Shown here one piece after another: positions 16,694 through 24,740 of a stretch of 64,000 nucleotides of DNA; positions within the stretch are counted from its first letter, which is position 1, and the number at the start of each line of letters is the position of its first letter. The stretch comes from Brumimicrobium sp964585545 (GTDB lineage: Bacteria; Bacteroidota; Bacteroidia; Flavobacteriales_D; Crocinitomicaceae). The notes below the pieces were generated by a model. The model saw only the letters and a list, made by a program, of their open reading frames with translations. It was not told the DNA's origin and searched no databases. A program made the position numbers and the translations under genes. The stretch lies in contig CAZPDT010000013.1 of NCBI GenBank assembly GCA_964585545.1, forward strand, positions 1 to 64,000, in the 5' to 3' direction.

Positions 16694-18238
16694 TTATTGG
16701 ACGATTAACTTTTCAATATATGAGTAATCAGTATTTGATTGAATCACTATGGTATATACTCCAGGTTCTAAATGCGATAAATCAACTTTATGTTGATCGG
16801 ATAAAGATTGATTTATTACTGCTCTACCGTTAATATCATAAACAATTGCTGAATTTACATCTTCTCCCTCAACAGTTATAAAATCTCGTGTTGGATTTGG
16901 ATAAATTTTGATTTTATTCAACTGTTGATTCTCTTCTAAAGAAACATGGGTATTAATTGTAAATGTCGTTTCAACAGAATTATTATTAAAATCAACAACT
17001 TTTAAAGTATAGTTTCCAAAGGGCAATTCATCAAAAGGTCCCCCATGTACTTGTGTTTGTCCGTTATCTAAAATGGTATCATACGGTTGCACTCCTCCAG
17101 AGATAGTAAAATCTACAGCTCCATTTGGTGGATTTACCGTTTGTGGCGTTGTACTGATGATATTGAGCATCAATTGTGTAGGCTCTGTAATATCAAAGGT
17201 TACAGTGGTATCACAATTTCCTCCATTATATGTAATCTCTAATGAATAATTGCCTGGTGCCAAATCTCCAATCGAGTCTCCGGTATTTGCATATCCTCCT
17301 GGTCCTGACCAATTGTAATCATAAGGCCCATCACCAACAGTAACATCTGCCATTGCATATCCATTGTCGAGTTCAAAACCGGTTGAGTTTTCAACTGATA
17401 AATCAAAATTAATTAAATCGGGTTCAACAATTGCTCCTTGGCATGTAGCCATAGCCCCTGTAATGTCCATTACTTGTCCTATAATTGATCCAGGACATTG
17501 GTCAATTAACATCATTTGATCTTGATCTCCATTTGAATTCATAATCAGTGTAGAAACTACACCAGAAATGGCTCCTGTTACTATAATTTCTGCTATACCA
17601 TCACAAGCACCATAACAGGTAACATTATTTGTTGATATAATACAAGAAACCTCCTCTATTGTTAGGTTAAACATCATTCCGTTTCCTTGTGGACAAAATG
17701 TTGATGCATCACCAAAAGTATATCCGTAATTCCCGGGGCAAAGACCTGTTTGACTTGTTTGTCCAGGTCCTCCAAGCATAGGGTTACCGTTTTGAAACCA
17801 ATTAAAATAAACGGGTGGATTTCCTCCTGAAGTAATTAGATTAATTTCACCATTACATGTTGCAGATGAGGATAAATGGGTTTGAATTACAGATAGTGGC
17901 TCAACGGCTGGTAAAAGCGTATAAGTAATACTGGGACTTTGTGAGTTAAAGTTTATATCTGCTTCAAACTCGTACGTATAGGTACCATCAGAGGCAAAGT
18001 AATGTAGATTTTTAACACCTGAAATAATTCCTGTTGCTTGTCCTGTCGGCAAAGGATTACCATCAAATGTTATTGTTTTGGTAATTGTAGCACTTTGATT
18101 TGCGCAATCCAATATTACCAACTCTCCAGTTCCTCCATAGTAGTCTGGAACAATATGGATATAGGTGTCAATAAAGCTCTGTGCATTCAATTGAATGGCA
18201 GCTAAAATAAAAGTAAAAATTGTTGTTAACGTTTTCAT
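16694..18238 (-). CDS. T9SS type A cargo protein with SprB-like repeats
   Basis: A secreted 514-residue protein (start taken at the ATG preceding MKTLTTIFTFILAAIQLNAQ, a clear signal peptide; an ATG seven codons earlier is also in frame). The middle contains several short beta modules typical of SprB-type repeats in Bacteroidota surface proteins, e.g. GDGPYDYNWSGPGG, then LAPGNYSLEITYNGG, and SGGVQPYD.. DNGQTQ.. LPFGNYTLKVVD. The last ~75 residues are a T9SS type A domain (IKIYPNPTRDFITVEG through LEPGVYTIVIQ to KLIVQ). Probably displayed at the surface or released. It has no enzymatic motif. Flanked by hairpins on both sides, it appears monocistronic. Confidence 0.85.
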   Translation of the reverse strand: MKTLTTIFTFILAAIQLNAQSFIDTYIHIVPDYYGGTGELVILDCANQSATITKTITFDGNPLPTGQATGIISGVKNLHYFASDGTYTYEFEADINFNSQSPSITYTLLPAVEPLSVIQTHLSSSATCNGEINLITSGGNPPVYFNWFQNGNPMLGGPGQTSQTGLCPGNYGYTFGDASTFCPQGNGMMFNLTIEEVSCIISTNNVTCYGACDGIAEIIVTGAISGVVSTLIMNSNGDQDQMMLIDQCPGSIIGQVMDITGAMATCQGAIVEPDLINFDLSVENSTGFELDNGYAMADVTVGDGPYDYNWSGPGGYANTGDSIGDLAPGNYSLEITYNGGNCDTTVTFDITEPTQLMLNIISTTPQTVNPPNGAVDFTISGGVQPYDTILDNGQTQVHGGPFDELPFGNYTLKVVDFNNNSVETTFTINTHVSLEENQQLNKIKIYPNPTRDFITVEGEDVNSAIVYDINGRAVINQSLSDQHKVDLSHLEPGVYTIVIQSNTDYSYIEKLIVQ

Positions 18239-18401
18239 AGTTTTGTGTTTTTTATGCATTAAAATATATTTTTCTATGAAACGTTCTCCTCCCTTTGAGG
18301 GATGCTTTTTTTTAAAGCTAAGTCTGTTTTTTTTTTAAACGAGGACACTAATCGACTTAATCTCATGCTCTTATGAATAGGTGATTATTTTTATTTGAAA
18401 C

Positions 18402-18442
18402 AAAATCACCTTGATACATTATATACGTATCAAGGTGATTTT
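18402..18442 (-). terminator. 16-bp hairpin terminator of the five-gene operon
   Basis: AAAATCACCTTGATAC / GTATCAAGGTGATTTT, a perfect 16-bp inverted repeat with a 9-nt loop, 54 nt downstream of the stop at 18496; A and T flanks give a U tract on the minus strand. Confidence 0.8.
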
Positions 18443-18495
18443 AATAGATGGATTTGGTTATAATATTGATCAATCTCGATATTTACTTTTATGCA

Positions 18496-19452
18496 CTACC
18501 ACCAACCAGAGATGTTATAAACGACATCAGGTTGGTTTTCTCCATACGCTACTCCAACATCTCTAGCGGCTCTAATTCGTGCTTTCTCAATATCGACATC
18601 ATCCTGCTGCTTTTTAAGCTTAAAATTCCATTCTCTATCTTTGCGAATGGTATTTCTTATGGTATTGGTAAACCTTTGAACCTCTCCAAAGCAACTTGAC
18701 ATGGGGTCAATTTTAGCAAGATAAAAAGCTGCGGCATCGGCTCCTTCACTATTTTGATGCCCACTCCATGCATTTTTAGCCAACTGAAGGTTGGTTTTAC
18801 AATCGAAATCAATTTTCTTTTGGTACATTGGCCCTACAGCTTCCATTGCTTTATTATAGCAATCTTTGCACACTTCGGGAACACTGATTAATGTTGCAAT
18901 GGCAGCATTGTATTTATTGGCGCTTGCGAGTGTTTCAGCTTGCTTAAGGATAAAGTCACACTTTGTATTGTAATACTCGATTATTTTCTTTTTCCCTTTT
19001 TCCACAAATGATTTCAATTCTGGATTATTGGCATTGATCCGTTTCAATGCACTTATATATGCTTTAGTTTCTGTTTGCCCTGCTCCTTTTAGAGTTAAAG
19101 AAGTTGTAGCAAACAAAGTTCCATCAACTCCATCTCCGATGTATAAATTTAAAGCTAAAGTATATGCGTGCATAGGCGGTGCCGAGGCAGTAATATCTTT
19201 GGTTAAAACAGAAATATTTGCTGTAATTATAAATCGAGAAGAGATGGACGTCCCTCCTATCCCATTTTTCATGGTTATTTGATTGAGTTTATTTTTCAAA
19301 TTATTTCGAGCAGCAGAAGGCATTCCTTCAATTTGATCGGGAATATATGAAACCAAGGAGATACGTCCAGCATCGTCCATTTTGCCTTGACTGTTTTGAG
19401 CGAAAGTACTTGCGCCAAAGAACAAGAAGCCCAACAATAGTAATTTTTTCAT
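18496..19452 (-). CDS. Uncharacterised exported protein, last gene of exported operon
   Basis: A 318-residue protein with a signal peptide (MKKLLLLGFLFFGASTFAQ). I do not recognise the family. After cleavage there is a beta-rich part (about 30-130; NISVLTKDITASAPP, then LNLYIGDGVDGTLFATTSLT), a conserved-looking INANNPELKSFVEKGKKKII stretch, then a helical region with four cysteines (CDFILKQAETLASANKYNAA; CKDCYNKAM; CKTNLQLAK; SSCFGEV) suggestive of TPR-like helices or disulfides. The C-terminus ends in GWW. It is last of five same-strand genes with 14-22 bp gaps, so it is probably co-produced with the DUF6175-like and LPP20-like proteins. Periplasmic or outer-membrane associated role inferred only from signals. 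Confidence 0.75.
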   Translation of the reverse strand: MKKLLLLGFLFFGASTFAQNSQGKMDDAGRISLVSYIPDQIEGMPSAARNNLKNKLNQITMKNGIGGTSISSRFIITANISVLTKDITASAPPMHAYTLALNLYIGDGVDGTLFATTSLTLKGAGQTETKAYISALKRINANNPELKSFVEKGKKKIIEYYNTKCDFILKQAETLASANKYNAAIATLISVPEVCKDCYNKAMEAVGPMYQKKIDFDCKTNLQLAKNAWSGHQNSEGADAAAFYLAKIDPMSSCFGEVQRFTNTIRNTIRKDREWNFKLKKQQDDVDIEKARIRAARDVGVAYGENQPDVVYNISGWW

Positions 19453-19467
19453 TTTTTTTAGTTTAAG

Positions 19468-20412
19468 TTATTTTTCTCCCAAAATCAATTGGGCCTCCCC
19501 TAATCCACGCATTGTTAATTTAGACGTTATACCCAGTGTTTTAAGATATTTACTCAAGCCACGTGTCCAACGTCTAGCATCAGTTGCTCTTCCTCTTTCA
19601 TCATATAATGGAATCCGAACTTGTTCAAACATCATCATATTTTCAGTAACCATTGAGGTACTGGATCGATGTTTAACCGTATTGTCATAAACCCAGTTTT
19701 CAATCAAATAGCTTAATTCGTCATCTCCAAAATCTTCACTTTCTAAATCATGTCCCCAAGAATCCCAAACACGTATATTGATAACAATTTCTCGGCCATT
19801 TTCAAACAAATCATTAAAGTGATCTTGTAATTGAGCATTAAAATTATCCAAATGTGCGAGTACAGCTTCCTCTAAAAGCACGGGAAGTTCAGCAGAAAAC
19901 GATGGTTCTCCTGTTCCTGAAGCACCTGCAATTTGCTTATTTGTATAAGCATCAATTCCTTGCATGTTAAAAGTAACAGACTTCTTAGGACCAGTCTTAT
20001 TTACAGACCAAGTCAATTGAATCCAAATATCTGCATTGGCTTGTTTTTTCAATACATCAATTGGTGACTCACTAATATCACTACCACTGGTCTTACTGGT
20101 CATCATAGCATCCTCCGCAGAACGGCTTCTCATTGTCCTCAACACAGATTCTAGATTTTTAAGAGGGAAACCTCTATCTGCCATTAATTCATTGATTTTA
20201 CTTACGACCAATAATAAGTCGGAGCTTTCTTGAAACGCCTTTTCATAATCTGGTACTTTTATTGTTTTTCCTTGGTTGTCAAATTCCTGAGTAAAGCCAT
20301 GCTGAAAGCACCAATTGTCACTAGGAACAACCATTATTGTTGGTTTTTTAGCTTGAGATAAAACAAGTGTTGAACACAAGCTAAATAAAAATATAAATGC
20401 AATTTTTCTCAT
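19468..20412 (-). CDS. Exported DUF6175-like protein
   Basis: A 314-residue exported protein: signal peptide MRKIAFIFLFSLCSTLVLSQ, then KKPTIMVVPSDNWCFQHGF, a start I associate with the Bacteroidota DUF6175 family. The following region (residues ~55-200), with SKINELMADRGFPLKNLESVLR, ADIWIQLTWSVN and FNMQGIDAYTNKQIAGASG, resembles the layout of CsgG/LpoB-type periplasmic domains: a strand 'IMVVPS', an amphipathic helix, then a strand describing a measured activity. The C-terminal part has a YDERGRATDARRWTRGL motif. Fourth gene of the operon, 15 bp before the next. The family assignment is from memory and the CsgG/LpoB comparison is structural guesswork. Confidence 0.7.
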   Translation of the reverse strand: MRKIAFIFLFSLCSTLVLSQAKKPTIMVVPSDNWCFQHGFTQEFDNQGKTIKVPDYEKAFQESSDLLLVVSKINELMADRGFPLKNLESVLRTMRSRSAEDAMMTSKTSGSDISESPIDVLKKQANADIWIQLTWSVNKTGPKKSVTFNMQGIDAYTNKQIAGASGTGEPSFSAELPVLLEEAVLAHLDNFNAQLQDHFNDLFENGREIVINIRVWDSWGHDLESEDFGDDELSYLIENWVYDNTVKHRSSTSMVTENMMMFEQVRIPLYDERGRATDARRWTRGLSKYLKTLGITSKLTMRGLGEAQLILGEK

Positions 20413-20434
20413 TATCTTTCTTTTTAATAATTTG

Positions 20435-20923
20435 TTATTTTAGTATACCGTCTTTTTTCATCTTTTTCTTTAACTCTGAACGCAGTACTCGAAGGACAAG
20501 TCCTTGTGTAACACTTTGACGAGCTTTTTTTCTATCCCTGTCAATCTTTTGTAAAATTCTTTCATCCTTTACATTGACATAATCTTGAAATTCTCCACCA
20601 TCTGCAAAAAATTTATTAAAATACTCTTCATATTTCTCAATTGCATTGACTTCAAATATGACTGGTTTTTGGTGACAATCGCTCTTGCCCTCTAAAATTC
20701 CATCAAAGAGCACATCACGTACAGCATTCTTTTTTGCTTGTTCAATGGCGTCCCATCTATTTCTACCTGTTCCCCAAGCCTTAACAGTTATTGAACCGTC
20801 CATTTCAGCTCCAAGACACTCAGTTTTGTGTGTGTAATTTCCAGATATTCTCTTCTGGGGACTACAGGACCACATTAAGCCAACAACACCTATGGCCAGA
20901 GATAATTTTACTATTTTATTCAT
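20435..20923 (-). CDS. Lipoprotein with LPP20/FlgT-like repeat, paralogue of next gene
   Basis: A 162-residue protein with a lipobox (LMWSC, Cys20), so it should be attached to a membrane by lipid. Its core, ITVKAWGTGRNRWDAIEQAK followed by KNAVRDVLFDGI, then FNKFFADGGEFQDYV, closely parallels the 172-residue product of the next upstream gene (VKVWSYSKKVKIAIEQAKKN; FDKFFQDGGKYLKFV), so the two are paralogues, one lipidated and one soluble. The 'AIEQAKKNAV' helix after a beta strand recalls LPP20 and FlgT N-terminal domains. The C-terminus is strongly basic (KKKMKKDGILK). Third gene of the operon; function unknown. Confidence 0.72.
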   Translation of the reverse strand: MNKIVKLSLAIGVVGLMWSCSPQKRISGNYTHKTECLGAEMDGSITVKAWGTGRNRWDAIEQAKKNAVRDVLFDGILEGKSDCHQKPVIFEVNAIEKYEEYFNKFFADGGEFQDYVNVKDERILQKIDRDRKKARQSVTQGLVLRVLRSELKKKMKKDGILK

Positions 20924-20939
20924 CGTTTTTATTGTTTAA

Positions 20940-21458
20940 TTAGAATCCACTTGCTAAACCTTTAATAATTCCTGCATCTTCTAAATCTTTCCTCAATGCA
21001 GAAACATTTACAGAAACGATTACGCCTACCCTATATTCTCTTCCTATCTTAATTGTATCACCTGGTCCAACAGCTCCACCATTGGTTAGGGTTACAAACT
21101 TTAGGTATTTACCACCATCTTGGAAGAATTTATCGAAAAATCGGTGTTTTTCTTGTTCTATATTAGGGTTATTTGCCAAAGGTCTTTGTCCTGGTGTTCT
21201 TCCACTTCCAGCTACACCCTTAAAGATTATTCCATGAACGGCGTTTTTTTTTGCTTGTTCAATCGCTATCTTAACTTTTTTGGAGTACGACCAAACTTTT
21301 ACTTGATACGTTCCTTGAGTACCTACACCAACTGCTTCAAGTTCGTATCGCCATTCTTTTGTGTCCTTGTTGGCCTTTTCCTTTTTCCTTTGTGCCGAAC
21401 TAAAAAAGGGCATTAAAACAGCAATTAATAGCACCAGCATTATATTTGTCTTTTTCAT
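20940..21458 (-). CDS. Exported LPP20/FlgT-like protein, paralogue of the lipoprotein
   Basis: A 172-residue protein with a cleavable signal peptide (hydrophobic IMLVLLIAVLMPFFSSA, then QRKKEKANK). The core matches the adjacent lipoprotein: a strand QVKVWSY, helix IAIEQAKKNAVHGIIFKGVA, then HRFFDKFFQDGGKYLKFV and a final strand REYRVGVIVSVNVSALRKDL. This REYRVGV... strand-helix ending is typical of proteins that bind as subunits of outer-membrane or periplasmic assemblies, but I cannot name one. Second gene of the five-gene operon, 14 bp after the first. Confidence 0.72.
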   Translation of the reverse strand: MKKTNIMLVLLIAVLMPFFSSAQRKKEKANKDTKEWRYELEAVGVGTQGTYQVKVWSYSKKVKIAIEQAKKNAVHGIIFKGVAGSGRTPGQRPLANNPNIEQEKHRFFDKFFQDGGKYLKFVTLTNGGAVGPGDTIKIGREYRVGVIVSVNVSALRKDLEDAGIIKGLASGF

Positions 21459-21472
21459 ATTTATTTATTTTA

Positions 21473-22876
21473 TTAATTAGCTTCTTTGATAACAGCACCC
21501 ATTTGGATTTTCTTACTTCCTTTAAATAAAGTTCCAGTAATAGGATTGCCATCTTTATCTCTTTGAACTTCTTCTGCACCATCCGATAAATTATATCTAT
21601 TGTCCCAGATTTGTTTTCTACTGGCCTTTACAGTTCTTGTTTTTACCCATTTTAGTTCACCCGTATTTTTATCCATTTCATATTCCAATACATCAAATTT
21701 TTCTCCACCCTTTAACCCTTCTTTTTTACCAATTGGTGCTATAATTGGATCTGTTGATGTAATTGCTACCGCTGGTCTAAAAATAGCATAACTACTTTGG
21801 AGTTTTGAAAATGCATTGTCTACATTTCTCACCAATGCAAGTTCTACAACATCCTCCTCTGTTCTTGAATCTCCTAATTTAAACAAAACAATACTGGAGT
21901 TGTATTGTACACCTACCAACTCTAGACTAAAAAGGTTTGTAGTATCCAGGGTTTTAGGATTGTCCCATATAGTATTGTAAAAAACTGCAGCAATTGAATC
22001 ATTCCAACTTAAACGATACAACCAGGTTTTAGACAATAAAGTATAACCATCTTTAGTTGCTTCGTATGTGAGGTCTGCGGCCTTTAACGATGATTCCTTT
22101 AACAATTCCGATTTACTCGAAAGACTCTTATTAATTTTTTCTTTAGCTGCATCTCTAATCTTTCTCGCTACAGGTTCGTTTTTATAAAAGTCTAAATTTG
22201 TAAAGGTTACAAAGGAATTTTTAATCAATTCCTCTCCTGCATCACCTAAGGAAGCATGACCTCTAGCCTGACCTTCAGCAACTTGAACTTCAAATTCTGA
22301 AGCATTATAATAGCCTCTTTCTTGCATCAATGTTAAGTTTGGATCAAACGCTCCATTTTCATCCAATCCAAACCAATGGGCAATTAGTTGATTGGCTATT
22401 TTTCTTTCTTTAATCACTTTATCTATAACCAAACCATATTTTTCTTTTCGAGAAGGCAAAAGAACTCCCAAAGTCTTACTCTTATTTACAAATCTTACAG
22501 GACGCTTATTGTCTTTCACCATCTTTTTTTGTGAAGTGGAATTGGCAACAGCATTTTCTAATTTAAATCCAGAAAGTGTATCTTGTAAATATCCTGCTTT
22601 TAACAACTCTTCATCTGTAAGTTGTATCTGCTCCACGTTTATAGGACTATTATCAATTTTATTTTCATCATACTTATCAGGAAAAGGATAGGTGTTCCAT
22701 GCTTTTAGAACTACATCTTGTTTGGGGAAATCGTCAGTTTTTAATAGAAACATTGATAAAGAACTCCTTAAGTATTGAGGTGTTTTAGAATTCATGTCAC
22801 CCTCTTGAGAAAAGAGATGAAAAGAAATAATCAAACAGATTGTAACGAATGTTGGGATTTGAAATGGTCTATTCAT
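21473..22876 (-). CDS. Uncharacterised exported protein, first gene of exported operon
   Basis: A 467-residue protein with a signal peptide (TFVTICLIISFHLFSQ). No family recognised. It has an acidic/lysine-rich, mostly soluble body with a helical central region (SSKSELLKESSLKAADLTYE) and a beta C-terminal half (TWLYRLSWNDSIAAVFYNTI; LELVGVQYNSSIVLFKLG). The latter ends with a recognisable module, KTRTVKASRKQIWDNRYNLS, followed by GTLFKGSKKI, reminiscent of a short beta barrel where a parameter string (KDGNPITG) is embedded. It is the promoter-proximal gene of the 18496-22876 operon and is likely to set the function of that operon. Exported and periplasmic or surface located by signal only. 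Confidence 0.72.
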   Translation of the reverse strand: MNRPFQIPTFVTICLIISFHLFSQEGDMNSKTPQYLRSSLSMFLLKTDDFPKQDVVLKAWNTYPFPDKYDENKIDNSPINVEQIQLTDEELLKAGYLQDTLSGFKLENAVANSTSQKKMVKDNKRPVRFVNKSKTLGVLLPSRKEKYGLVIDKVIKERKIANQLIAHWFGLDENGAFDPNLTLMQERGYYNASEFEVQVAEGQARGHASLGDAGEELIKNSFVTFTNLDFYKNEPVARKIRDAAKEKINKSLSSKSELLKESSLKAADLTYEATKDGYTLLSKTWLYRLSWNDSIAAVFYNTIWDNPKTLDTTNLFSLELVGVQYNSSIVLFKLGDSRTEEDVVELALVRNVDNAFSKLQSSYAIFRPAVAITSTDPIIAPIGKKEGLKGGEKFDVLEYEMDKNTGELKWVKTRTVKASRKQIWDNRYNLSDGAEEVQRDKDGNPITGTLFKGSKKIQMGAVIKEAN

Positions 22877-22973
22877 AGTTTGTTTTCTTGGAGGCTAAGC
22901 TATTTTTTCAATTCTATAGTATCCTCCCTATTGTTTTTTCAAAAATTATTATTGATTGTCAAAATACATTGGA

Positions 22974-23004
22974 CAAACCTATCTAATAAGTTCTAATTAA
23001 ACAA
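22974..23004 (-). promoter_or_regulatory. Candidate promoter of the five-gene exported operon
   Basis: CAAACCTA (22974-22981) is TAGGTTTG on the minus strand, an exact -7 match; TTG lies 20 nt further upstream at 23002-23004 (minus). The leader would be about 90 nt. Confidence 0.5.
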
Positions 23005-23074
23005 TAATTTAATCTGAATTACGTAAAAAACTAGGGTAAACCCTGATAAGAGTTATAAAATAGCTTCTCGTTTT

Positions 23075-23240
23075 CTAAGGCAAGGTTTCTATACAGCTTG
23101 TGGGCTAATTGGACGCAATAGAACATTCTATTTATTGCAGATTAATAATGCAACAAGATGACATTTATTTCGTTTTAATGTAGCGTTAGCAATTTTATGC
23201 TACAAAAGACCTCTGTCTTGGAATGTGGGTTAAAACATTT
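23075..23240. repeat. Degenerate dispersed intergenic repeat, family 1, copy B
   Basis: Contains GCAATAGAACATTCTATTTA, TGCAACAAGATGACATTTAT and the end motif CTACAAAAGACCTCTGTCTT followed by GGAATGTGGGTTA. It aligns by eye with copy A (7885-8025) and with 49193-49233 (TTACAAAGAACACTTGTCTT, GAATGCGGGCTA). Confidence 0.5.
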
Positions 23241-23245
23241 CTGCG

Positions 23246-24343
23246 CTAATTGCCCTTTGTAGGCAGTTCATCGTCTTCGTTTTTTTGTTTAGGTTGATCG
23301 CCAACTGTTCGGATTTCATTTCCATTTTTGTCATAAACGTGTTCTTCCACCAATTCATCTCTTTTGTAATAGGCTTCTCTTTTCAGTGTATTGTCTGGAT
23401 ATCGCTCTATAAACTTACCGTGTTTCATTCCCTTTTTATAGGTTTCTATAATTTGTATTCCTCCTTCGATGTAAAACGTCTTAAATTCTCCATCTTTTAC
23501 GTCTTGCTTCCAGTTTTCTGTTTTCAATAAACTGCCATCATTGTAGTAGTATTTCCAAAATCCATCCTTCTTTCCATTGGAATAGTTCAACTCTTGCAAT
23601 ACAGTTCCATCAGGTGCATATTCGATAAAGGAACCATCAAAAATACCATTCTTATAATTGACCTCTCTTCTAATTTTAGAACCTGGCCAATAGTATTCTT
23701 TTTTTATTCCATTTAGTACACCATCTTTATAATGTTCAATCTTTACAGTGTCATTTTTATAGGTACTGTAAGGCAAGGTCTTTTCTACATTATTTATGGT
23801 CAGTTTCACCTCTTTCATGCCAGTTTTGTGCTGCCTATAAAATATGGCTTGACCTTCTTTTACACCATTAAAATAATTAATTTTCCAAGCAATTAAGCCA
23901 GAGGTATCATTGTAAAATGTCCAAACCCCATTTTCTACACCTTCTATATGATTTCTAACGACTTGTGGACAACCCGATTCATAAAAGGTTGTATCTATAC
24001 CATCAACTTTACCATTTACAAAGTGCACTAAACGTTCCCTAAGTCCATTCCTAAAACAACTTTCACAATCACCAGTATAAGGATGTCCTGTTTTACGTGT
24101 GCGTACCAAATTAGCGCCAGGATCAGACTCAAGAGATTGATTACAATCTACTATATTGTCATTAAAATCACACTCCCAAGTAACGTATTGTTCACCTAGT
24201 CGCTTGAGTGATTTCATAAAACAAGGCGCTCGTCTTTGATCAAAATCATTAAGTCCTCCTTGTCTCCCAGTTATTTGTGAATAAGTATGAGGTGCATAAA
24301 AGAATAGTGCTATTACAAATAAGATTAAACTGTTTTTTAACAT
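23246..24343 (-). CDS. Exported MORN-repeat protein (YwqK-like)
   Basis: A 365-residue exported protein (signal peptide ending YAPHTYS). It carries about nine MORN-type repeats of the form Y-x(D/N)G-x-L-x-x-x-x-x-Y-x-x-G, e.g. EHYKDGVLNGIKKEYYWPGS, NYKNGIFDGSFIEYAPDGTV, NYSNGKKDGFWKYYYNDGSL. Such repeats form small beta hairpins and are usually annotated 'toxin-antitoxin system YwqK family antitoxin', a misleading name; their molecular role is unknown. It follows the thioesterase gene by 1 bp in an operon led by the CapD-like gene, but a functional tie with sugar dehydration is not obvious. The charged C-terminal tail (KNEDDELPTKGN) is not a T9SS domain. Confidence 0.83.
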   Translation of the reverse strand: MLKNSLILFVIALFFYAPHTYSQITGRQGGLNDFDQRRAPCFMKSLKRLGEQYVTWECDFNDNIVDCNQSLESDPGANLVRTRKTGHPYTGDCESCFRNGLRERLVHFVNGKVDGIDTTFYESGCPQVVRNHIEGVENGVWTFYNDTSGLIAWKINYFNGVKEGQAIFYRQHKTGMKEVKLTINNVEKTLPYSTYKNDTVKIEHYKDGVLNGIKKEYYWPGSKIRREVNYKNGIFDGSFIEYAPDGTVLQELNYSNGKKDGFWKYYYNDGSLLKTENWKQDVKDGEFKTFYIEGGIQIIETYKKGMKHGKFIERYPDNTLKREAYYKRDELVEEHVYDKNGNEIRTVGDQPKQKNEDDELPTKGN

Positions 24344-24344
24344 A

Positions 24345-24740
24345 TTATTTTTCTATTTTTTCAAAGGCTGTTACCAATTCAGGATAGACAGGAACTGTAG
24401 TGTTTTTTACAGGATCGAAGCAAACCAATATAGACAATCCTTTGGTGCGCAACTCTCCGCTTACAATTACTTCATATGAAAAGGTAAAACTTTTATTTCC
24501 AATATCATTTAAATATAAGTAAATTTCAGGAGAATCATTTAGAAAAACGGGCTTCAGGTATTCTATTTCATTTTTAACCAATAAAATACCTTGTTTCTTA
24601 TAATTCCAATCCTTTCCTACCAATTGCTCGAAATAATGCATTCTTGCTTGCTCAAAATAGCTAAGGTAAACAGCATTGTTAACATGACCTAGAAGATCAC
24701 AGTCACGGAATCTAACTTGAATTTTTGCTGGGTTTATCAT
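24345..24740 (-). CDS. Acyl-CoA thioesterase (4-HBT / YbgC family)
   Basis: A 131-residue hotdog-fold thioesterase, hydrolysing acyl-CoA thioesters in the cytoplasm. The family signature is clear: IQVRFRDCDLLGHVNNAVYL (residues ~7-26), where Asp13/Asp15-type acids and the HVNN segment form the active site, then FEQARMHYFEQL (~30-41) with the conserved Glu. A normal C-terminus with FTFSYEVI follows. The gene overlaps the upstream CapD-like gene by 4 bp (ATGA-type), so translational coupling is likely, and is followed at 1 bp by the MORN-repeat gene. The acyl substrate is unknown; family members act on short or aromatic acyl-CoAs. Confidence 0.88.
   Translation of the reverse strand: MINPAKIQVRFRDCDLLGHVNNAVYLSYFEQARMHYFEQLVGKDWNYKKQGILLVKNEIEYLKPVFLNDSPEIYLYLNDIGNKSFTFSYEVIVSGELRTKGLSILVCFDPVKNTTVPVYPELVTAFEKIEK

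Larger units (their letters stand above)
22877..23245. other. 369-bp gap with promoter and dispersed repeat
   Basis: Between two minus-strand operons. It holds the candidate promoter above and, from about 23075, a degenerate repeat (family 1). No ORF or RNA recognised. Confidence 0.5.
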
